This document shows, one piece after another, positions 15,976 to 24,487 of a DNA stretch of 37,089 nucleotides (position 1 is its first letter; the number at the start of each line of letters is the position of its first letter). The notes beneath the pieces are model-generated. The model worked only from the letters and a program-made list of their open reading frames with translations, did no database searches and was not told where the DNA came from. Source of the stretch: JALOTE01 sp031422195. GTDB taxonomy: Bacteria > Pseudomonadota > Alphaproteobacteria > Rhizobiales > Rhizobiaceae. Position numbers and translations under genes: made by a program. Location of the stretch: the NCBI GenBank assembly GCA_031422195.1, contig JANOPZ010000034.1, forward strand, positions 1 to 37,089, written 5' to 3'.

Positions 15976-17022
15976 ATGGTTCGGATGTTTCTTTTTGGCA
16001 TTGCCAGTATTGTTGCTATTGGACTGGTCATTTGCGCTTCGATCACCATTGTGAGCTCAAATCGTATTGAAAAGCGCTATCCGCCGATTGGCAATTTCAT
16101 TGACGTTAATGGTACCCGACTGCACTATGTGGATGAGGGCCCAAGAGAAGCACCGGCTGTTTTACTGATCCATGGTGCCAGTAGTAATTTGCGGGACATG
16201 CTCATTCCAGCGCGTAAAACCTTGGGTAGCAAATATCGCCTGATTGCGGTTGACCGCCCCGGCCACGGCTGGTCGGAGCGCGGCCTGTTTAGCGCCACAC
16301 CCGATGCACAGGCCCGCACCTTGGCTGATTTTTTAACCGCTATTCAAGTCGATAAAGCCGTGGTGTTTGGCCATTCCTTTGGTTCGGTGCTCGCCACCGC
16401 CATGGCTGTTGAGCGGCCCGACAAAATGCTCGGCCTTGTTGTGGCTGCCCCGGCCACGCACCCATGGCCCAGCGGCAAAACAAATTGGTATAATCATCTG
16501 GCGCGAGTACCCGTGATCGGCTGGATCTTCACCCGCACATTGGCATTGCCAGCAGGTCTTGGCCGCATTGCGCCCGCAACAGATTGCGTGTTTGCGCCCA
16601 ATCAAGTGCCAAGCACATATCTCGCTAACGCAGGCATTGAGCTGGTGATGGTGCCAGACCGTTTTATGAATAATTCGGAAGACCTCACGGGTCTTTACCC
16701 GCATACCGTGCGGTATAATGCGCGCTATCAGGCAATCAAAACGCCTACGATCATCATCACCGGCGACCACGACACCGTGGTGTCTAAAGAAATCCATGCC
16801 GAAAATTTAGCCCTTGATATTGCCGGTTCGCGTTTGTTTGTGGTGAAAAACGTTGGTCATAAACCGGATTACGCTTTGGCTGATCTGGTGGCAGCATCGA
16901 TTGAAACGTTGGCAGGCAATCCCCAAGATCTGGACTCAATTGCCGCTGCTGCTGAAAAGCGCCTTGCCGCAGACCGGTTCGGACCGGTTGAGCGCTGCCC
17001 GCCGGTGAAAATCAACGAGTGA
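15976..17022 (+). CDS. Membrane-anchored alpha/beta hydrolase
   Basis: This 348-residue protein has an N-terminal hydrophobic helix (about residues 4-25), then an alpha/beta hydrolase fold. The oxyanion region LLIHGASSN, nucleophile elbow GHSFGS, acid in GDHDTVV and base histidine in NVGHKPDYA complete a Ser-Asp-His triad. It is probably anchored to the inner membrane with the enzyme outside, hydrolysing an ester or similar bond; the substrate is unknown. ATG 15976 is one base after the TPR stop. ATG 15985 is possible, and an upstream GTG would overlap the TPR gene. Its stop abuts the convergent LysR stop with no bases between. Confidence 0.85.
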   Translation: MVRMFLFGIASIVAIGLVICASITIVSSNRIEKRYPPIGNFIDVNGTRLHYVDEGPREAPAVLLIHGASSNLRDMLIPARKTLGSKYRLIAVDRPGHGWSERGLFSATPDAQARTLADFLTAIQVDKAVVFGHSFGSVLATAMAVERPDKMLGLVVAAPATHPWPSGKTNWYNHLARVPVIGWIFTRTLALPAGLGRIAPATDCVFAPNQVPSTYLANAGIELVMVPDRFMNNSEDLTGLYPHTVRYNARYQAIKTPTIIITGDHDTVVSKEIHAENLALDIAGSRLFVVKNVGHKPDYALADLVAASIETLAGNPQDLDSIAAAAEKRLAADRFGPVERCPPVKINE

Positions 17023-17889
17023 TCAGGTTTGAAAGCCGGTTGCTTCAACTTCCAGCGCCTGAATAATCTGTTTGCGCAAAGTTGTGGCCGGGCGTGATAG
17101 CGGTTCGCGCGCCATCAATGCAATTTCAGTCTCGGCAAGATCAGGCAGATCATCGCTGAGGACCACGAAATCATTCGGCACCATGCGCTCGGGTGAAGCG
17201 ATGATGCCAAGACCGGCCCGCACGGCAGCTTGCGAGCCGGCCAATGAGGGCGAGGTATAAACTATCCGCCAACCTTGCCCCGCTTTATCGAGCGCTTGAG
17301 TGGCCCGTTTGCGATAAACGCACGGCTGTGGTGCAACCACCAAAGGCAAAACGTCTGTAAAATTCAATGGCTTTGGCCCCCGTGCCCAAACCAGCCGTTC
17401 CCGCCAAACAGCCATACCGTCACCGTAAGCGCCATAGGGTTCGCGCTTGATCAAAATCATATCAAACGCGCCATTGCGGTAAAGTTCCAGCAAATTCAGC
17501 GTCAGGTCGCAGGTGACCTCGAGCACCACATCTGGAAATTCAGCTGCAAACCTAGCCAGCACATCCGGTAAATGCGCGGTGGCAAAATCTTCCGGCGTGC
17601 CAAGGCGCACCGTGCCCTTAAGTTTCGGACCGCGCAGTTCGGCGAGAGCCGCGTCATTCATTTCGATCATACGGCGGGCATGCGGCAGCAAGGCCGCACC
17701 ATCATCGGTAAGGGCAATCGCCTTTGCGTTACGCGTCAACAAACATCGACCCGTTACCGCCTCAAGTCGCCGCAATTTAAGTGTGATTGCCGATTGTGTG
17801 AGGCCAAGCCTCTCGCCTGCACGGGTGAGCGAACCGGTGTCGATTATGGCGGTAAAGGCTTTCAACAAATCCAGATCAAGGCTGCTCAC
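17023..17889 (-). CDS. LysR-family transcriptional regulator (beside SbtA-type permease)
   Basis: This 288-residue regulator has an N-terminal winged helix-turn-helix (LDLLKAFTAIIDTGSLTRAG, RLGLTQSAITLKLRRLE) and a C-terminal effector-binding domain. The start is GTG 17889, since an in-frame TGA lies directly before it. It is divergent from the bicarbonate permease gene at 18016, with a T-N11-A dyad between them, so it very likely controls that gene and itself. The inducer is unknown; an inorganic carbon-related metabolite would fit by analogy with CmpR/CbbR, but sequence alone does not show this. Confidence 0.9.
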   Translation of the reverse strand: MSSLDLDLLKAFTAIIDTGSLTRAGERLGLTQSAITLKLRRLEAVTGRCLLTRNAKAIALTDDGAALLPHARRMIEMNDAALAELRGPKLKGTVRLGTPEDFATAHLPDVLARFAAEFPDVVLEVTCDLTLNLLELYRNGAFDMILIKREPYGAYGDGMAVWRERLVWARGPKPLNFTDVLPLVVAPQPCVYRKRATQALDKAGQGWRIVYTSPSLAGSQAAVRAGLGIIASPERMVPNDFVVLSDDLPDLAETEIALMAREPLSRPATTLRKQIIQALEVEATGFQT

Positions 17890-17902
17890 TCAGTATCCAA
17901 TT

Positions 17903-17917
17903 ATGAATAATACTCAT
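17903..17917. promoter_or_regulatory. LysR-type T-N11-A operator candidate
   Basis: ATGA-N7-TCAT (17903-17917) contains the T-N11-A core at 17904-17916 with dyad symmetry. It lies 14 bases from the LysR start and about 100 bases from the permease start, where an autoregulatory LysR site is expected. Confidence 0.55.
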
Positions 17918-18015
17918 TAATAGAACAGATAAACTCATTTTTATTATTCTCAAGTGTCGCCTATCGGGGCCCTTCACGTTTTATTTCCGCGTTTAACGTC
18001 TATGAGGGAAACATT

Positions 18016-18993
18016 ATGCCGGGCTTCGATTTATTATTGACCAACCTTCTATCACCGATTGTGCTGGCATTTGCACTGGGCGCAGTTGGCGGCTTTATCA
18101 AAAGCGAGCTTGAACTGCCGGAAGCGGTGATCAAGCTGCTTTCGATTTATTTGCTGTTTTCCATCGGCCTTGTTGGCGGGCACGAACTCGCCAAGGTTTC
18201 ACTGGCCGATATTGCACCGTTAATAGCCGTTACGATTGCGCTGACAATTGCCATTCCAGTGATTTGCTTTGCTATTTTGCGGATGGTGGCCGGATTTGAC
18301 AGCGCCAACGCCGCCGCAATCGCTGCCCACTATGGCTCGGTATCTTCGGCCACATTCTTTACCGCCATGAGCTTTGCCACCACCATGGGCACGCCCGCCC
18401 CCGGTACCATGACCGCGGTTGTGGCTCTGATGGAATTTGCTGTGATTATTTCGCTTTTGATTGCGCGCTGGTCCATGCAGCGGCAGGAAGTTGGTGGCAC
18501 CAGAGTCAGCCAATTACTCCTTTCCACCTTGCGCGGACGAGGCATCCTTTTGCTGACCGGCGGCATGCTGATTGGCGGCATCGCCACGGACGGTCAGTGG
18601 GAGCAGATTAAACCGTTTTATCAGGATTTGTTCCGTGGCTTTCTGATGCTGTTCTTGCTTGAGATGGGCCTCACCGCCGCGCGGCAAATCAAAGGCTTTG
18701 CTCAGGTTGGCGTGTTTATGACCGCGTTTGCGATTGTCGCGCCTTTGGTATTTGGAATAGTCGGCGTCTCGCTCGGCCATATGATCGGGCTTGGTTTGGG
18801 CGGCGCATTTGTGCTCGGCGCGGTTTGTGCCTCGGCCTCATTTATCGATGCACCAGCCGCATGTAGAGCCGCATTGCCGGACGCTAATCCGGGGATTTAC
18901 CTCACATCTTCGCTTGGCGTGACTTTGCCGTTCAATTTGCTAATCGGCATTCCGCTTTATTACAAATATGCGGCATGGCTGACAGCGGCTTAA
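18016..18993 (+). CDS. SbtA-type sodium-dependent bicarbonate permease
   Basis: This 325-residue protein has about 8-10 hydrophobic segments. SbtA/DUF897 signatures are AAHYGSVSSATFFTAMSF in the first half and a second-half block running from ASASFIDAPAACRAALP to NPGIYLTSSLGVTLPFN and LLIGIPLYYKYA. Cyanobacterial SbtA imports bicarbonate with sodium across the inner membrane; this shorter proteobacterial form probably transports bicarbonate or a related anion, which is inference. GAGGG lies seven bases before ATG 18016. A LysR regulator is divergent. No carboxylase or PII-like SbtB gene follows; the 3' end overlaps the convergent amidotransferase by a few bases. Confidence 0.85.
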   Translation: MPGFDLLLTNLLSPIVLAFALGAVGGFIKSELELPEAVIKLLSIYLLFSIGLVGGHELAKVSLADIAPLIAVTIALTIAIPVICFAILRMVAGFDSANAAAIAAHYGSVSSATFFTAMSFATTMGTPAPGTMTAVVALMEFAVIISLLIARWSMQRQEVGGTRVSQLLLSTLRGRGILLLTGGMLIGGIATDGQWEQIKPFYQDLFRGFLMLFLLEMGLTAARQIKGFAQVGVFMTAFAIVAPLVFGIVGVSLGHMIGLGLGGAFVLGAVCASASFIDAPAACRAALPDANPGIYLTSSLGVTLPFNLLIGIPLYYKYAAWLTAA

Positions 18994-19691
18994 ACCAAAC
19001 CCACCCATTGCCTCGCCAAAGCAATACCAACGGCGTCGGCTTTGGCCCCCAATGTTTCTGCGAGACGATGGCGTTCCTGTTCCCAACCTGGATGATAATT
19101 CGCCATGGCGGGCGCAAAATGCGAAGTGCTCCAGCCTTCAACCACTTCTGTTGACGCCTCAAAATGGAACTGCACACCATAGGTGGCCCGGCCAACCCGC
19201 CATGCTTGAACAGGCGTCATGATGCTTGAGGCCAATAGCGTGGCCTCTGGCGGCAAAGTCACCGTGTCATTGTGCCAATGAAACATCGGCGACACCTCGC
19301 CCAATTCCGCCATCATTGCATCAGACCTTCCCGCTGCCACGGGAGTGACATCTTGCCAGCCAAACTCAATGGGTCGCCCAAGAATATTGGTGCCGCCATG
19401 CGCCCGCGCGAGCAATTGGCTGCCAAGGCAAATACCAAGCACAGCTTTGTCAGTGCGTGTGAAATCAAGCGACAAATCACACAGCGGCTTCAAATACGGA
19501 TGCTCATCATCAGCCAACGCACTTTGCGGCCCGCCCAATATAATAAGGCCGTCGTGACCGTTTGCATCTCCGGGTAAAGCTTCGCCGCGATAGGGGTGGC
19601 GGCGGTCGATAATTGCACCGGCTTCAATCAGCGTTTGGCCAACAAGGCCAATCGGGCAATCAGGGTAATTATCAATGACGAGAATGCGCAA
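18990..19691 (-). CDS. Class I glutamine amidotransferase-like protein (TTG start)
   Basis: This 233-residue stand-alone class I amidotransferase domain resembles GuaA N-terminal domains. The nucleophile is C88 in GICLGSQ, and the His-Glu pair is H176/E178 in YGVQFHFEAS; ILGGPQSALADDE is also typical. It would hydrolyse glutamine or a gamma-glutamyl amide in the cytosol. The start appears to be TTG 19691, 12 bases after the lepA stop, as no ATG or GTG is available in between. Members of this fold include PuuD-type gamma-glutamyl hydrolases, but this one is closer to GMP-synthase-like proteins. A link to the amine operon at 805-6408 cannot be claimed. Confidence 0.85.
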   Translation of the reverse strand: MRILVIDNYPDCPIGLVGQTLIEAGAIIDRRHPYRGEALPGDANGHDGLIILGGPQSALADDEHPYLKPLCDLSLDFTRTDKAVLGICLGSQLLARAHGGTNILGRPIEFGWQDVTPVAAGRSDAMMAELGEVSPMFHWHNDTVTLPPEATLLASSIMTPVQAWRVGRATYGVQFHFEASTEVVEGWSTSHFAPAMANYHPGWEQERHRLAETLGAKADAVGIALARQWVGLV

Positions 19692-19703
19692 TTCTATATT
19701 AGC

Positions 19704-21518
19704 TCAATCCCCTACCTTCAGCACCTGAATAAACGCTTCCTGCGGGATGTCCACGCGGCCAAATTGGCGCATTTTCTTTTTGCCTTCTTTTTGTTTGTCG
19801 AGCAATTTGCGCTTGCGGGAAACATCGCCGCCATAGCATTTAGCGGTCACGTCTTTGCGCATGGCAGAAATCGTCTCGCGCGCAATCACTTTGCCGCCAA
19901 TCGCGGCTTGGATCGGGATTTTGAACATATGGCGCGGGATCAAGTCTTTGAGTTTCTCGCACATCACGCGGCCACGGCGTTCGGCGGCAGACCTGTGCAC
20001 CAGCATTGACAGCGCATCAACCGGCTCGTCGTTTACAAGCACGCTCATTTTCACGAGGTCGCCCTCACGGTGGCCGATCAGGCTGTAGTCAAATGAAGCA
20101 TAACCCTGTGACAGACTTTTCAAGCGGTCGTAAAAGTCAAACACCACTTCATTGAGCGGCAACTCATAAACCAGCATGGCTCTGGTGCCGACATATGACA
20201 GATCGATTTGCAGGCCGCGTCGCTCTTGGCAAAGCTTTAGAATTGAACCCAGATATTCGTCCGGTGTTAAAATCGTGGCTTTAATCCACGGCTCGTCAAT
20301 CGTCGCAATGCGTACAACATCAGGCATGTCGGCGGGATTGTGCAGTTCGAGATTATCGCCATTGTTCATGGTCATATGATAAACCACAGACGGCGCGGTT
20401 GCGATAAGATTGAGGTTAAACTCGCGCTCCAGCCGTTCTTGAATAATTTCAAGATGAAGAAGCCCAAGGAACCCGCAGCGGAACCCGAAGCCAAGCGCGG
20501 CGGATGTTTCCATCTCAAATGAGAAACTCGCATCGTTCAAACGCAGTTTGCCCATGGCAGAGCGCAGGGTTTCAAAATCATCGGCATCAACTGGAAACAG
20601 GCCGCAGAACACGACCGGCTGCGCAGGCTTAAAGCCCGGCAGCATTTGTGCAGTTGGGCGCTTATCATCGGTAATCGTATCGCCAACGCGGGTGTCAGCC
20701 ACTTCTTTGATGGAGGCTGTCAAAAAGCCGATTTCGCCCGGCCCTAGTGTTTCAACCTGCACCATTTTCGGCGTGATAATACCAACACGCTCGACGGGGT
20801 ATTTGGCATCCGTGCCCATCATACGCACGATCTGACCTTTTTTAATCTCGCCTTCCAGCACGCGGACGAGAACAATCACTCCAAGATAGGTATCGTACCA
20901 GCTGTCGACCAACAGGGCTTTAAGCGGCGCATCGCGTGAGCCGTTGGCGGGCGGTGGCAGTTGGTGGACGATGGCTTCCAAAACATCAGGAATACCAAGG
21001 CCGGTTTTGGCAGAAATCAAAACCGCTTGACTGGCATCAATGCCGATCACTTCTTCGATTTGCGCGCGGATGCGCTCTGGTTCAGCAGCAGGCAGATCAA
21101 CCTTATTGAGAACTGTCACAATCTCATGGTTGTTATCAATGGCCTGATACACATTGGCGAGAGTTTGCGCCTCAACGCCTTGCGACGCATCCACCACCAG
21201 AAGCGAGCCTTCGCAGGCCGAAAGCGAGCGCGAAACCTCATAGGCAAAGTCAACATGGCCCGGCGTATCAATCAGATTGAGGATGTAATCCTCGCCGTTT
21301 TTGGCGGTATAATTTAGCCGTACTGTTTGGGCTTTGATCGTAATACCGCGCTCTTTTTCAATATCCATATTGTCGAGCACCTGCTCTGACATTTCGCGCG
21401 CCTCCAGCCCGCCGGTAGATTGGATCAGCCGGTCAGCGAGAGTCGATTTGCCGTGGTCGATATGGGCCACAATCGAGAAATTACGGATATGTGAAGGAGG
21501 CGTATGTTTTGTTGTCAT
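19704..21518 (-). CDS. lepA: Elongation factor 4 (back-translocating GTPase)
   Basis: This 604-residue translation GTPase has G1 AHIDHGKST, the switch region KERGITIKAQ, G3 DTPGHVDF, G4 NKVD, then EF-G-like domains II, III and V and the LepA-specific C-terminal domain ending KKKMRQFGRVDIPQEAF. EF4 acts on stalled ribosomes under ionic or temperature stress and during initiation. ATG 21518 gives the family's usual N-terminus a few residues before HIRNFSIVAHID; GTG 21545 would add nine unlikely residues. It lies 53 bases after the crotonase and 12 bases before the amidotransferase on the same strand. Confidence 0.98.
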   Translation of the reverse strand: MTTKHTPPSHIRNFSIVAHIDHGKSTLADRLIQSTGGLEAREMSEQVLDNMDIEKERGITIKAQTVRLNYTAKNGEDYILNLIDTPGHVDFAYEVSRSLSACEGSLLVVDASQGVEAQTLANVYQAIDNNHEIVTVLNKVDLPAAEPERIRAQIEEVIGIDASQAVLISAKTGLGIPDVLEAIVHQLPPPANGSRDAPLKALLVDSWYDTYLGVIVLVRVLEGEIKKGQIVRMMGTDAKYPVERVGIITPKMVQVETLGPGEIGFLTASIKEVADTRVGDTITDDKRPTAQMLPGFKPAQPVVFCGLFPVDADDFETLRSAMGKLRLNDASFSFEMETSAALGFGFRCGFLGLLHLEIIQERLEREFNLNLIATAPSVVYHMTMNNGDNLELHNPADMPDVVRIATIDEPWIKATILTPDEYLGSILKLCQERRGLQIDLSYVGTRAMLVYELPLNEVVFDFYDRLKSLSQGYASFDYSLIGHREGDLVKMSVLVNDEPVDALSMLVHRSAAERRGRVMCEKLKDLIPRHMFKIPIQAAIGGKVIARETISAMRKDVTAKCYGGDVSRKRKLLDKQKEGKKKMRQFGRVDIPQEAFIQVLKVGD

Positions 21519-21571
21519 GCGCCCGCGTTTATCAAAGACAGCCACAAAAGCAATGCGACGTTTTTATCTGC

Positions 21572-22372
21572 TCACGATGGTTTAATGCGCGCACCTGATT
21601 TATCTGCAAATGCAGCCAGCCTTTCGCGCGCTGCAGGTTGTGTGTTGACGAGGCCCGCCACTACGGCCTCAGCATAAGCGGCATCGAAACTCGACATGTT
21701 TTGCATATGGGAAATGGCCGAACAAATGGCAAAATTGGTCAACGGTAAATTGGCTGCCGCTCGGCGCGCAAGTTCAAGCGCTTTATCAAAGCTGGAACCA
21801 TCAACCAGATACTGCGCCAGACCAATATCAACAGCTTCCGCGCCCCTATAGATCCGGCCGGTCAGCATCATATCAATCATACGGGCTTTGCCAACAAGAT
21901 CAGCCACACGGATGGTTGCGCCGCCGCCGGTGAAAAGCCCGCGCGAGCCTTCCGGCAAAGCAAAATAAGTGCTTTGATCTGCCACACGAACGTGAGCCGC
22001 AGAGGCCAGTTCCAAGCCGCCGCCCACGACCGCGCCTTGCAACGCAGCAATCACCGGCACGCCGCCATATTCTAATTTGTTAAAAGCCTCATGCCAGCGC
22101 AGGCAAATATGCATGAATTCAGCGGGGCTGCGATTCTGATTATGGTGTTCAACAAGATCGAGGCCCGCACAAAAATGTTCGCCATTAGCGGCCAAAACAA
22201 CAGCACGCACGCCTGATTGCGGAATGGCTGAAAACAAACTCACCAATTCTTCAATGGTCTGGGCGTTCAACGCATTACGCTTTTCCGGGCGATTTAATGT
22301 GGCAACCAAAACGCCGTCATCGTGAACATCCAAAGTCAGATTTTCAATGCCAAGACTGGTAATATCTTTCAT
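21572..22372 (-). CDS. Enoyl-CoA hydratase/isomerase (crotonase) family protein
   Basis: This 266-residue crotonase has the oxyanion-hole segments HFCAGLDL and GAVVGGGLELASA. Both catalytic glutamates of hydratases are kept, one in GGGLELA and one in LPEGSRGLF. It could therefore add water to an enoyl-CoA rather than act only as an isomerase. ATG 22372 is 15 bases from the stop of the DmdA-like gene, so they form one transcript. In that setting a methylthioacryloyl-CoA hydratase (DmdD-like) role is conceivable, but general fatty or amino acid acyl-CoA turnover is as likely on sequence alone. Confidence 0.85.
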   Translation of the reverse strand: MKDITSLGIENLTLDVHDDGVLVATLNRPEKRNALNAQTIEELVSLFSAIPQSGVRAVVLAANGEHFCAGLDLVEHHNQNRSPAEFMHICLRWHEAFNKLEYGGVPVIAALQGAVVGGGLELASAAHVRVADQSTYFALPEGSRGLFTGGGATIRVADLVGKARMIDMMLTGRIYRGAEAVDIGLAQYLVDGSSFDKALELARRAAANLPLTNFAICSAISHMQNMSSFDAAYAEAVVAGLVNTQPAARERLAAFADKSGARIKPS

Positions 22373-22387
22373 CACAATCGGCCTATC

Positions 22388-23491
22388 TTAGAGGAATGGC
22401 AAATTGGTGAGTGTTGCAGGCTCAGCTTTGCCGTCGCGCATTACAGTCACATTGTCTCCGGCTTTGGCAGCAACAGATACGAGTGCAAAACCAATGTTTT
22501 TTTTCATCCGGTAAGACCAGATGATATTGGTCATCGAGCCTATTTTGCTGCCATCGGCTAGAATATCAAACCACACAAAGGATGGCCCCGCTGGCGCTTC
22601 ATTATCGAGCACCACACCCAATTGATGGCGCTTTACGCCGTCAGATTTAATTTTGCGCAGCGCATGAATGCCCACAGTGTCGTCTGGCAGATCAAGGTCT
22701 ATATATTTGCCCATACGCACTTCATAAGGATTGGTGAAATCATCGGTATCGCCGCCATAAGATACCAAGCCGCTTTCAATACGCTCATGCGAATTGGGGT
22801 TGCCGGGGCCGATATCCCAAGCCTTACCGGCTTCTTTGACAAGGTTCCAAAGTTCCGAACCGCGTGCGCCATCCATCAGATAGATTTCAAAGCCGCCTTG
22901 CTTTGACCAGCCGGAGCGCGCTACCGCGACAGGAATGCCGTTGATGCTGGTTTCTTTGAACCAGAAATATTTGAGCGCCCGTACCCAATTGCCAAAGATT
23001 GAAGCCACAACATCTTCGGCTTTGGGGCCTTGAACAGCAAGCGGCGAAACATCGGGCTCGGTAATTTCAACATTCAGCCCGCGTTCGGCGGCAATAGCGC
23101 GCGCCCAAAACAATATGTTGGAATCCGCAATAGACAGCCAAAACGAGCCATCGTCGCGTTTCAGAATAATCGGGTCGTTGATCAATGTGCCGGCATGGTT
23201 GCAGATCGCCACATATTTACCCTGCCCTTCAACGCATTTGCTTATATCGCGCGTGCATAATATTTGCGCTAAGCGCGCGGCATCCGGGCCTTTGATTTCA
23301 ACCTGCCGCTCCACGGCGACATCCCACATTGAGACACCATTGATGATGCGCCAATATTCTTCCTCACCTTTGCCAAAACCAGTCGGCATCAACATGTTGT
23401 TATAGGTGGTGAACGAGGTCACGCCATCAGCGACAGTGGCCTCAAAAAAAGGTGAAGGGCGAAGCCGTGCTGATGGATAAATTGAAAACAT
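22388..23491 (-). CDS. dmdA: DmdA-like tetrahydrofolate-dependent aminomethyltransferase family protein
   Basis: This 367-residue protein belongs to the GcvT fold family. The stretch TTYNNMLMP, VSMWDVAVERQVEIKG, TRDISKCVEGQGKYV, NDPIILKRDDGSFWLSIADS, and ARSGWSKQGGFEIYL closely resemble DMSP demethylase of Pelagibacter and roseobacters as I remember it. True DmdA transfers a methyl group from dimethylsulfoniopropionate to tetrahydrofolate in the cytosol, leaving methylmercaptopropionate. Many close relatives have other methyl or aminomethyl donors, so the substrate remains open. An excellent GGGAGG precedes ATG 23491. A LysR gene is divergent and a crotonase follows. Confidence 0.65.
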   Translation of the reverse strand: MFSIYPSARLRPSPFFEATVADGVTSFTTYNNMLMPTGFGKGEEEYWRIINGVSMWDVAVERQVEIKGPDAARLAQILCTRDISKCVEGQGKYVAICNHAGTLINDPIILKRDDGSFWLSIADSNILFWARAIAAERGLNVEITEPDVSPLAVQGPKAEDVVASIFGNWVRALKYFWFKETSINGIPVAVARSGWSKQGGFEIYLMDGARGSELWNLVKEAGKAWDIGPGNPNSHERIESGLVSYGGDTDDFTNPYEVRMGKYIDLDLPDDTVGIHALRKIKSDGVKRHQLGVVLDNEAPAGPSFVWFDILADGSKIGSMTNIIWSYRMKKNIGFALVSVAAKAGDNVTVMRDGKAEPATLTNLPFL

Positions 23492-23573
23492 ATAAGCCTC
23501 CCGAAAGCGTTATTGTGTGGCGGGGTGACAAAGCGGTCAAACAATGATTAATGCCCCTATGACTGCAGAAAAG

Positions 23574-23594
23574 TTATGGGTCGATTATGGGTCG
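23574..23594. repeat. Phased direct repeat in the LysR/DmdA-like intergenic region
   Basis: TTATGGGTCG occurs at 23574-23583 and again at 23585-23594, an 11-base period. It lies just before the chosen LysR start and may be a regulator site or part of an alternative N-terminus, since each copy contains an in-frame-capable ATG. Confidence 0.6.
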
Positions 23595-23599
23595 TTTTC

Positions 23600-24487
23600 A
23601 TGCATGATCTCCCGCCTCTGCCATGGCTGCGCACTTATGAGGTTTCAGCGCGCCATTTGAGCTTTACCTCAGCGGCCCAAGAGCTTGGCCTTAGCCAAGC
23701 TGCTGTCTCAAAACAGATTAAACTTTTGGAAATGAAACTGGGTGAACCCTTGTTCATCCGCTTGCCGCGCAGCCTGAAGCTGACGATGGCGGGTGAGGCT
23801 TTTCTGCCAAAAGTCAGGGACGCATTTGAACGCTTGGCAAATGGCGCACATGAGGTATTTGGCGCGGCCCGTTCTGATATTTTAACCATTCGGACTGCAA
23901 CCGGATTTGCCGTCAACTGGCTTGCGCCACGTTTGCCGGATTTTATCAGCCGACATCCGCAAATTGCATTGCGGCTGATTTCAAGCGTTTGGAATGAAGA
24001 TGATGCAAAGCCAATCTATGATCTTGATATTCGCTACGGGGATGGCCACTGGGAGGGCGAAAAGGCAGAACGGCTGACGCATGAATGCCTTCAACCCGTT
24101 TGCAGCCTTGATCTCCTCAGCGGCCTCAAATCACCGCAAGACTTGCGCAATCAGACCTTGATCCATGTGCTGGGATACAAAGAAGGCTGGGCGCTTTGGC
24201 TCAAAGCAGCAGGCATTGATGGTTGCCTTGGTCCCTCAATCCAAGTGGACACATCGCTGATGGCCTTTGAACTGGCTGTCGCAGGGGCGGGCGTTGCTAT
24301 GGGCCGTCGTTCGCTTTTGGAAAAAGAACTGCGTTCAAGCCGGTTGGTAGCGCCATTTGAGCTGCAAGTAGCGGTTCAAGAGGGGTTTTATTTGATTATG
24401 CGCGACAAGGGTGATAATTTATCGCACGCCAGCCTTTTTAGAAATTGGCTGATCGCTGCAAGCAGGCTTGTTTCATCACCGTATTAA
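23600..24487 (+). CDS. GcvA-like LysR-family transcriptional regulator
   Basis: This 295-residue regulator begins MHDLPPLPWLRTYEVSARHL, the pattern of GcvA-type LysR proteins, with helix-turn-helix AAQELGLSQAAVSKQIKLLE and a periplasmic-binding-like effector domain. ATG 23600 is preferred; ATG 23576 would add eight residues not usual in the group. It is divergent from the DmdA-like gene across 108 bases and probably controls it. GcvA regulates glycine cleavage genes in enterobacteria, so a one-carbon or DMSP-linked signal is reasonable but unproved. Its stop overlaps the convergent kinase gene by four bases. Confidence 0.88.
   Translation: MHDLPPLPWLRTYEVSARHLSFTSAAQELGLSQAAVSKQIKLLEMKLGEPLFIRLPRSLKLTMAGEAFLPKVRDAFERLANGAHEVFGAARSDILTIRTATGFAVNWLAPRLPDFISRHPQIALRLISSVWNEDDAKPIYDLDIRYGDGHWEGEKAERLTHECLQPVCSLDLLSGLKSPQDLRNQTLIHVLGYKEGWALWLKAAGIDGCLGPSIQVDTSLMAFELAVAGAGVAMGRRSLLEKELRSSRLVAPFELQVAVQEGFYLIMRDKGDNLSHASLFRNWLIAASRLVSSPY

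Noticed and set aside
18990..19691. The amidotransferase as the missing gamma-glutamyl hydrolase of the amine operon
   Set aside because: It is 12 kb away, lies behind lepA, and its pattern is closer to GuaA-like than to PuuD-like proteins.
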